A stretch of 8,489 bases of DNA from Candidatus Parcubacteria bacterium (lineage in GTDB: Bacteria > Patescibacteriota > Patescibacteriia > CAIXNZ01). The position numbers and the translations under genes were made by a program. The notes beneath the pieces are model-generated. The model was not told the DNA's origin, did not search any database, and saw nothing but the letters and a program-made list of their open reading frames with translations. The DNA lies in NCBI GenBank assembly GCA_026395675.1, contig JAPLYF010000073.1, forward strand, positions 1 to 8,489, in the 5' to 3' direction. Of this stretch, positions 4,554-8,489 are shown in pieces; the stretch's first letter is position 1; every line of letters begins with the position of its first letter.

Positions 4554-5507
4554 CTATTTGAGTATGGCACCAATTATTTTCGAATACCCATTCAAGAATT
4601 CCTTAGCTGTCATGGACTTTTTACCTTCAAGTTGCAGTTCTAAAATTTCCAAAGCCCCTTGGCCACATTGAATAGCAAGACTATTATTTACTTTAAAAAC
4701 CTCGCCTGCCGAAGTTGTCATGGTGAGCTTAGTCGAACCATCAGCTGAGGCAGATAATATTTTAAGTTTTTTATTATTCCAAACCGTCCAAGTGCCCGGC
4801 CACGGAGTCAACGCGCGAATTTGCCTGTCAATTTCTTGCGCGGACTTATGCCAATCAATTTTACCATCTTCTTTGGTAATTAATTTACAATAAGTTGCCT
4901 GACTCTCATCTTGTTTTTGGGGTTTAATTTCCTTATTTAGCCATTTTAGCAAAACTTCAATTAATAAATGAGTGCCTAAAACAGATAATTTTTCATACAA
5001 ACTAGCAAAGTTATCGTTATCAGTTATTGTTATAGTTTCCTGGGACAAAATATCGCCTTCGTCCATTTTTTCATTGACTAACATAATTGTCACGCCGGTT
5101 TCTTTTTCGCCATTTAAAATCGCGGCTTGAATAGGTGAGGCGCCACGGTATTTTGGCAAAAGCGAAGCATGAACATTGATTACTCCATATTTAGGGATGT
5201 CTAAAATTTCTTTAGGCAAAATTAAACCATAAGCAGCAATTACAATTAAATCAGGGTTTAAGTCATTCACACGTCGAATAAATTCGACTTTACCCGAAAT
5301 TTTTTCTGGCTGTAAAATTTCAATCTTATTTGCTAAAGCAATTTTTTTAATAGGGGAAAAAGTTAAAACTTGTTTGCGCCCGACTTTTTTATCTGGCTGG
5401 GTTACAACCGCAATTGCATTATAATTCTCGATCAAAGCATTTAAAACAGGCACACTAAATTCTGGCGTACCCATAAAGATTATTTTTATCCCTTTTGTTT
5501 CAAGCAT
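4554..5507 (-). CDS. fmt: Methionyl-tRNA formyltransferase
   Basis: A 317-residue enzyme that formylates the initiator Met-tRNA using 10-formyl-tetrahydrofolate, in the cytoplasm. The N-terminal formyltransferase fold starts IIFMGTPEFSVPVL. The family core is intact: INVHASLLPKYRGASPIQ (N111, H113), then VNEKMDEGDIL (D149), the expected catalytic Asn/His/Asp. The C-terminal tRNA-binding domain starts near DGKIDW and contains RALTPWPGTW. Residues about 251-268 (DGSTKLTMTTSAGE) are translated from a palindromic element (4706-4753) inserted in that domain, in frame. The length is normal for the family. It follows def by 12 bases with AAGGAT just before the ATG, so the two are one operon, and a terminator follows the stop. 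The start at 5507 adds about six residues before the conserved KIIFMGTPEF, which is common. Confidence 0.96.
   Translation of the reverse strand: MLETKGIKIIFMGTPEFSVPVLNALIENYNAIAVVTQPDKKVGRKQVLTFSPIKKIALANKIEILQPEKISGKVEFIRRVNDLNPDLIVIAAYGLILPKEILDIPKYGVINVHASLLPKYRGASPIQAAILNGEKETGVTIMLVNEKMDEGDILSQETITITDNDNFASLYEKLSVLGTHLLIEVLLKWLNKEIKPQKQDESQATYCKLITKEDGKIDWHKSAQEIDRQIRALTPWPGTWTVWNNKKLKILSASADGSTKLTMTTSAGEVFKVNNSLAIQCGQGALEILELQLEGKKSMTAKEFLNGYSKIIGAILK
4706..4753. repeat. Palindromic element inserted in frame in fmt
   Basis: CTGCC (4706-4710) pairs with GGCAG (4749-4753) and ATGGT (4720-4724) with ACCAT (4737-4741); TCAGCTGA inside is itself palindromic. It spans 48 bases, exactly 16 codons. 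On the - strand it shares AACTTCGGCAGGC with the leader element at 2228-2240. The translation is a polar insert in the C-terminal domain of Fmt. Confidence 0.65.
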
Positions 5508-5519
5508 ATCCTTAATTCT

Positions 5520-5978
5520 TTATTCTTTATTCTTAGTTCTAACAATTTTATCAATAATCAAAATTCCATTCAAATGATCAACTTCATGCTGAATCACGCG
5601 GCTAAAAAAACCTTCAGCCCGGAATTTTATTGGTTTGCCATCCTGATTTAGGGCTTTAACATAAATAATTTTTGAGCGTTTAACTAAACCCCAAATGCCT
5701 GGACAGCTTAAACAACCCTCTTCCTCAATTTCTTTTCTGATTGATTTCCAGGTAATTTGCGGATTGATTAAGGCCAATGGTCCTTTTTCAGTGCTAATCA
5801 CACATAAACGAATGCTTTGGCCAACTTGATTTGCAGCCAAGCCAACACCTTTATTTTTTTTCATGGTCTGGCCCATATCTAAAATTAACTGCTTAATTTC
5901 TGCAGTAATTTCAGTAATTTTCTTGGCTTTATGGCGCAAAATTGGATTTGGTTCTTTGATAAGTTCTTGACTTGACAT
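5520..5978 (-). CDS. def: Peptide deformylase
   Basis: A 152-residue metalloenzyme that removes the formyl group from new proteins, partner of the downstream Fmt. All three family motifs are intact: GVGLAANQVG (44-53), EEGCLSCPG (86-94, metal ligand C89) and QHEVDHLNG (130-138, ligands H131 and H135, catalytic E132). The usual N-terminal substrate-binding start (EPNPILRHKAKKI) supports the ATG at 5978. The length is at the short end for the family but complete. No clear Shine-Dalgarno sequence is visible in the 28-base predicted leader. It has its own strong promoter (6041-6013) that overlaps the divergent promoter of the NYN gene. def is first in the def-fmt operon, 12 bases before fmt. Confidence 0.96.
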   Translation of the reverse strand: MSSQELIKEPNPILRHKAKKITEITAEIKQLILDMGQTMKKNKGVGLAANQVGQSIRLCVISTEKGPLALINPQITWKSIRKEIEEEGCLSCPGIWGLVKRSKIIYVKALNQDGKPIKFRAEGFFSRVIQHEVDHLNGILIIDKIVRTKNKE

Positions 5979-6000
5979 ATTTTAAAATTTGTAGTAAGAT
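5972..6000 (+). promoter_or_regulatory. Promoter of the NYN-domain gene, overlapping the def start codon
   Basis: TTGACA (5972-5977), a 17-base spacer and TAAGAT (5995-6000). The -35 overlaps the def start codon (5978-5976). The predicted start near 6007 practically coincides with that of def on the other strand. Confidence 0.65.
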
Positions 6001-6018
6001 AGAATATTCTCTATTCTA
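6000..6018. promoter_or_regulatory. Inverted repeat at the shared start-point of def and the NYN gene (possible operator)
   Basis: TAGAATA (6000-6006) and TATTCTA (6012-6018) are exact reverse complements around TTCTC. The right arm contains the def -10 box and the left arm touches the NYN-gene -10, so a bound protein would cover both start sites. The symmetry may instead just reflect two opposed -10-like boxes. Confidence 0.4.
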
Positions 6019-6041
6019 GCACGTTTGAAACAAAATATCAA
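6013..6041 (-). promoter_or_regulatory. Promoter of the def-fmt operon
   Basis: On the - strand, TTGATA (6041-6036), a 17-base spacer and TAGAAT (6018-6013) preceded by TGC form an extended -10 promoter. The predicted start is near 6006. Confidence 0.8.
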
Positions 6042-6062
6042 GAGTGAAAGGAGGAATGAGTA

Positions 6063-6599
6063 ATGAAAGTAGCTTTAATAGTGGACACGCCTAATCTTAT
6101 GGGCATGACAAATGCCATGGGTCAAAATATTGATTTCAGGACATTTTTAAAGTCAATCCAGCATGCGAGAGGCCAAAATAGACAGCTAGTCATTAAAAAG
6201 GCCTTTTATGACGCGCCCAGACATTCAACCAATACTAATCCCTTTATTTATGCTTTAGGTGAATTGGGACTAGAGCTGATTCAGGTACCCTTAAAAAGCT
6301 ATGCGCCAGATTGTCCTGGCCCAAAAATTTTTAAAAGCAGAACAGACCAGCAAATCACAATTCACATTATGAATCATCTGCATGATGATGATTTTGACCA
6401 TTTAATTCTGGTCTCTGGCGATTCTGATTATGAATTTGTTTTAAAAGAATGCAAGCTTAGAGGCAAGACCATTGAGGTCTGGGGCACGAAATTTATCATG
6501 GCCAATGATCTCAAAAGGATTGCTGACAGCTTTAATTTCTTCGACGATGACAAAAACAAATATATGCTTATCCAAAAAAGGCAATTTATTGCCGCCTAA
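6063..6599 (+). CDS. NYN-domain protein (PIN-like RNase, LabA/DUF88 type)
   Basis: A 178-residue protein with a complete NYN/PIN-like fold. The first strand VALIVDTPNLMG carries acidic D8 and the family Asn (N11). A central segment KSRTDQQITIHIM supplies D95, and HLILVSGDSDYEFVLKECKLRGKTIEVWG contains the family SGDSD motif (D120, D122). These acidic residues would bind the metal for RNA cleavage, as known for the family; activity is inferred. The protein is a single domain without extra RNA-binding modules. The ATG at 6063 follows AAAGGAGG by 8 bases, a strong ribosome binding site. It lies between priA and def on the opposite strand, shares a start-point region with def, and is ended by its own terminator. 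The substrate is unknown; tRNA or mRNA turnover is possible. Confidence 0.85.
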   Translation: MKVALIVDTPNLMGMTNAMGQNIDFRTFLKSIQHARGQNRQLVIKKAFYDAPRHSTNTNPFIYALGELGLELIQVPLKSYAPDCPGPKIFKSRTDQQITIHIMNHLHDDDFDHLILVSGDSDYEFVLKECKLRGKTIEVWGTKFIMANDLKRIADSFNFFDDDKNKYMLIQKRQFIAA

Positions 6600-6606
6600 A
6601 TTCTGG

Positions 6607-6640
6607 CCCGCCATTTCTTAGATGGCGGGTTTTCATTTTA
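6607..6640 (+). terminator. Intrinsic terminator of the NYN-domain gene
   Basis: CCCGCCAT (6607-6614) pairs perfectly with ATGGCGGG (6622-6629) and is followed by TTTTCATTTT. It lies between two convergent genes and works only for the + strand, since no T-run follows on the other. Confidence 0.92.
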
Positions 6641-8350
6641 AAATAAATTTTCTGGTTCACTGTCAATAATTATATTTTCTGACAAATCATTTAAAAACTT
6701 CAGATCAAGATTTGGTTTTAAAATTTTTATAATTATTTGCCAGCGCCAACGGCCCCGCACCTGCTGGGTATAAGCGAGCAGGGGAGGGTAAATAGCCATC
6801 TCAGAATCTTTGACTTTAAGTTGAAGATCCTGGTAAACCTTATTAATTTCAGATTGTCCGGCATTAAATTCAATGCTCTGGTAAATCAGCTTAATCAATT
6901 GGCAAAAAGGCGGGTAATTCAAAGTTTTTCTTTCACTTAATTCTTTCTGAAAAAATAATTTATAATCTAAATTTTTCAAAGCACTAAAACAATAATTGTC
7001 AGGCGAAAAGGTCTGGATAATCAATTCCTTCTTGCTGTCTGCTAAAAATAAGCTTAACTTAACAAGCAAATTAAAAGTTTTTTCCAGCCCGCGATAGTCA
7101 GATAAATACAAAAGCGTGTCAGCATTAATTACGCCAATCAAATTAATTTCCTGCCAATTAATAAGATCAAAAGCATATTGCGTGCCAATGATTATGTCAA
7201 AGTCAGCAGGATTTTGATTTAATAATGGCGAATCAATATCAATTTTTAAAATGCGGCTTTGCGGAAAAATTTTCTTCAATTCTATTTCAACCTTTTCAGT
7301 GCCAGTACCGCTTAATTTGATATTTGGTCCCTTGCACTTGGGACAAAATAAAAATAAGGCCTCTTTGTAATTGCAATGATGGCAAATTAATTCTTTATTG
7401 GCATGATAAGTCAAAGGCAAATGGCAAGTCGGGCAGCTTGCCAAATAGCCGCAATCCTGGCACCTGATTAAAGTGGCCAACCCCTTGCGGTTTAAAAAAA
7501 TAAAAACTTTTTTCGCTCTTTTAAGATTATATTCAATACGTTCTGTAAGTTCCTGGCTAAAAATTGAATAATTGCCTTTTTTATTTTCTATTTGCCGGTC
7601 AATAATTTTTATCATAGGTAAACCTACCAATTTATCAAGTTCAAAATACTGCCAGTTTTTTTGGGTAACTTGATAAAGAGAATTCAAAGAAGGAGTTAAA
7701 CTTGTAAAAATTACTTTGCATTTCAATAAATCTCGCGAAATTATTGCCACGCTTTTCACATTATAGCGAGGATTGGGCTCTTCCTGTTTATGATTTTCAT
7801 TATCTTCCTCATCAATGATTATTAAATCCAAATTTTTAAAGGGCGCAAAAATCGCGCTTCTGGTACCGATAATTATTTTAACCTGGCCAGTTTTGATTTT
7901 CAGCCATTCCTTTCTAAAATGACTTGGCGAGAGATTATTCAAAAAAAGACAAGTAATATTTTCAAATTCGCTTAGATTTTGGCTAAATTTCTTGGCTTCT
8001 GAAATAAAGGGAAATATTATCAAGATCTGCTTATTTTTATTAAGAACATTTTTAATTAAACTCAAGTAGGCCTGGATTTTATTGTCAAAATTATAATAAC
8101 GCAATAAAACTGGTTTAGCCGCATTATAAAAAGGAATTGTATTCTGATTAACTTTTGATTCTTTAAGCGAAACTAAACACACTTCTTCACTTTTTTTCAA
8201 ACGCTTGGGAATGGTTGGCAAAAACATTTTCAAAATTACTCCCGCTGAAACAAAATATTTTTCAGCCAAAATCTCTATAAATTTAATTTGCCAGGGCGCT
8301 AAAACAAAGGGGGGATCAATTATTTTACTTATACTTTTTAACTTTTCACT
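6638..8350 (-). CDS. priA: PriA-like primosomal protein with degenerate helicase motifs, main part
   Basis: The frame is open from 8350 and coding is evident from about IIDPPFVLAPWQIKFIEILAEKYF, the end of the PriA DNA-binding region; an in-frame TTG at 8269 is not a real start. Numbering residues from that TTG, the fold is recognisable: KPVLL at 52-56, the Ib-like stretch IIIGTRSAIFAPF, then IDEEDNENHKQ, a complete zinc domain with CQDC, CPTC, CHHC and CPKC, and the typical C-terminus. However, the Walker A GSGKT is replaced by YYNFDNKIQAY. DEEH has become DEED, SATPS has become SLTPS, the motif V region reads IGTQYAFDLINW, and the QxxGRAGR motif is absent (KLSLFLADSKKELIIQT). ATP-driven unwinding is therefore unlikely; a structural role at replication restart is possible. 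The N-terminal part lies in another frame. Confidence 0.85.
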   Translation of the reverse strand, partial: SEKLKSISKIIDPPFVLAPWQIKFIEILAEKYFVSAGVILKMFLPTIPKRLKKSEEVCLVSLKESKVNQNTIPFYNAAKPVLLRYYNFDNKIQAYLSLIKNVLNKNKQILIIFPFISEAKKFSQNLSEFENITCLFLNNLSPSHFRKEWLKIKTGQVKIIIGTRSAIFAPFKNLDLIIIDEEDNENHKQEEPNPRYNVKSVAIISRDLLKCKVIFTSLTPSLNSLYQVTQKNWQYFELDKLVGLPMIKIIDRQIENKKGNYSIFSQELTERIEYNLKRAKKVFIFLNRKGLATLIRCQDCGYLASCPTCHLPLTYHANKELICHHCNYKEALFLFCPKCKGPNIKLSGTGTEKVEIELKKIFPQSRILKIDIDSPLLNQNPADFDIIIGTQYAFDLINWQEINLIGVINADTLLYLSDYRGLEKTFNLLVKLSLFLADSKKELIIQTFSPDNYCFSALKNLDYKLFFQKELSERKTLNYPPFCQLIKLIYQSIEFNAGQSEINKVYQDLQLKVKDSEMAIYPPLLAYTQQVRGRWRWQIIIKILKPNLDLKFLNDLSENIIIDSEPENLF

Positions 8351-8371
8351 TCAAACTTTGAACTTTCAACT
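8333..8371. repeat. Degenerate 7-base tandem repeat at the priA frameshift
   Basis: On the + strand successive units begin with ACT: ACTTTTTA (8 bases), ACTTTTC, ACTTCAA, ACTTTGA, ACTTTCA, then ACT. The period is 7, not a multiple of three, so gain or loss of a unit shifts the reading frame. Confidence 0.65.
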
Positions 8372-8489
8372 AAATCTAAAATAACCCCTTTGATTAATTT
8401 GTTTCTAAAGGGGATTTCCACGAGTTGTCCGATTTTGACCTGATTCTGAAATTCCTGAGGGATATTATAGTCAAAATAATTCAGGTTTC
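8338..8489 (-). pseudogene. priA: N-terminal fragment of the PriA-like gene, frameshifted (5' partial)
   Basis: From the right edge the - strand encodes NYFDYNIPQEFQNQVK, then IGQLVEIPFRNKLIKGVILDLVESSKF, which matches the start of the PriA N-terminal DNA-binding domain (the strand with G-x-L-V-x-V/I-P-F-R). It ends at a TAA (8340-8338) just after FEVKS. One more A in the GTGAAAAG stretch, or one more 7-base unit of the local repeat, would join it to the main part, giving EVKKLKSISKIIDPPFVLAPWQ. It is thus the same gene split by a -1 shift. The first codons lie outside the window. Confidence 0.8.

Noticed and set aside
4555..6000. Reading frames on the + strand within fmt and def
   Set aside because: Both genes carry complete family motifs on the - strand; opposite frames are short and without features.
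6057..6095. Short ATG frame just before and overlapping the NYN gene start
   Set aside because: The ATG is only two bases from the AGGAGG, and the frame stops after 12 codons; the ATG at 6063 has ideal spacing.

Overview
The window looks like chromosomal DNA of a Patescibacterium (Candidate Phyla Radiation, probably a Parcubacteria-like lineage). This is inferred from several things. The sequence is AT-rich, with short compact genes and small CxxC zinc-ribbon proteins. There is a NYN-domain nuclease, a strongly degenerate PriA-like protein, and many palindromic repeats both between and inside genes. The standard bacterial code fits: TGA ends dinB, and TAA and TAG are used elsewhere. No taxonomic marker such as rRNA is present, so the assignment is not firm.

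Left part (1-2292): a membrane protein of the O-antigen ligase/polymerase (Wzy/WaaL) type runs in from the left edge on the + strand and carries at least two palindromic insertions inside its reading frame. Facing it on the - strand is a short unit made of a promoter, tRNA-Pro(UGG), a small zinc-binding protein with a TTG start, and a coding-like tail in the -1 frame. The stop codon of that tail lies in an intrinsic terminator. Taken together, the tail looks like the end of the zinc protein after a frameshift.

Middle (2293-4553): a + strand pair holds an 82-residue protein, resembling DUF6504-type partners of translesion polymerases, and a Y-family DNA polymerase IV (DinB). Between them lies a nested inverted repeat. 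The -35 box of the next promoter overlaps the dinB stop codon. That promoter drives a zinc-ribbon protein behind a 160-nt leader that can fold in alternative ways around its Shine-Dalgarno sequence. After a strong terminator come a perfect 26-bp palindrome, a consensus-like promoter and a structured non-coding stretch ending in a bidirectional terminator; I call this a candidate small RNA.

Right part (4554-8489): def and fmt form a - strand operon for N-formyl-methionine metabolism in protein synthesis (Fmt formylates initiator Met-tRNA; Def removes the formyl group from new proteins). Their promoter overlaps that of a divergent NYN-domain gene at the same start-point. Beyond this, on the - strand, is a PriA homologue whose ATPase motifs are mostly gone although its eight-cysteine zinc domain is intact. 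A -1 frameshift in its N-terminal part lies in a 7-base degenerate tandem repeat. In many bacteria priA, def and fmt are adjacent; here the NYN gene sits between them on the opposite strand.

Most worth a second look: the helicase-dead PriA with its repeat-borne frameshift, the candidate small RNA, the bistable leader, the overlapping divergent promoters, and the density of palindromic elements, including those translated inside the Wzy-like protein and Fmt.
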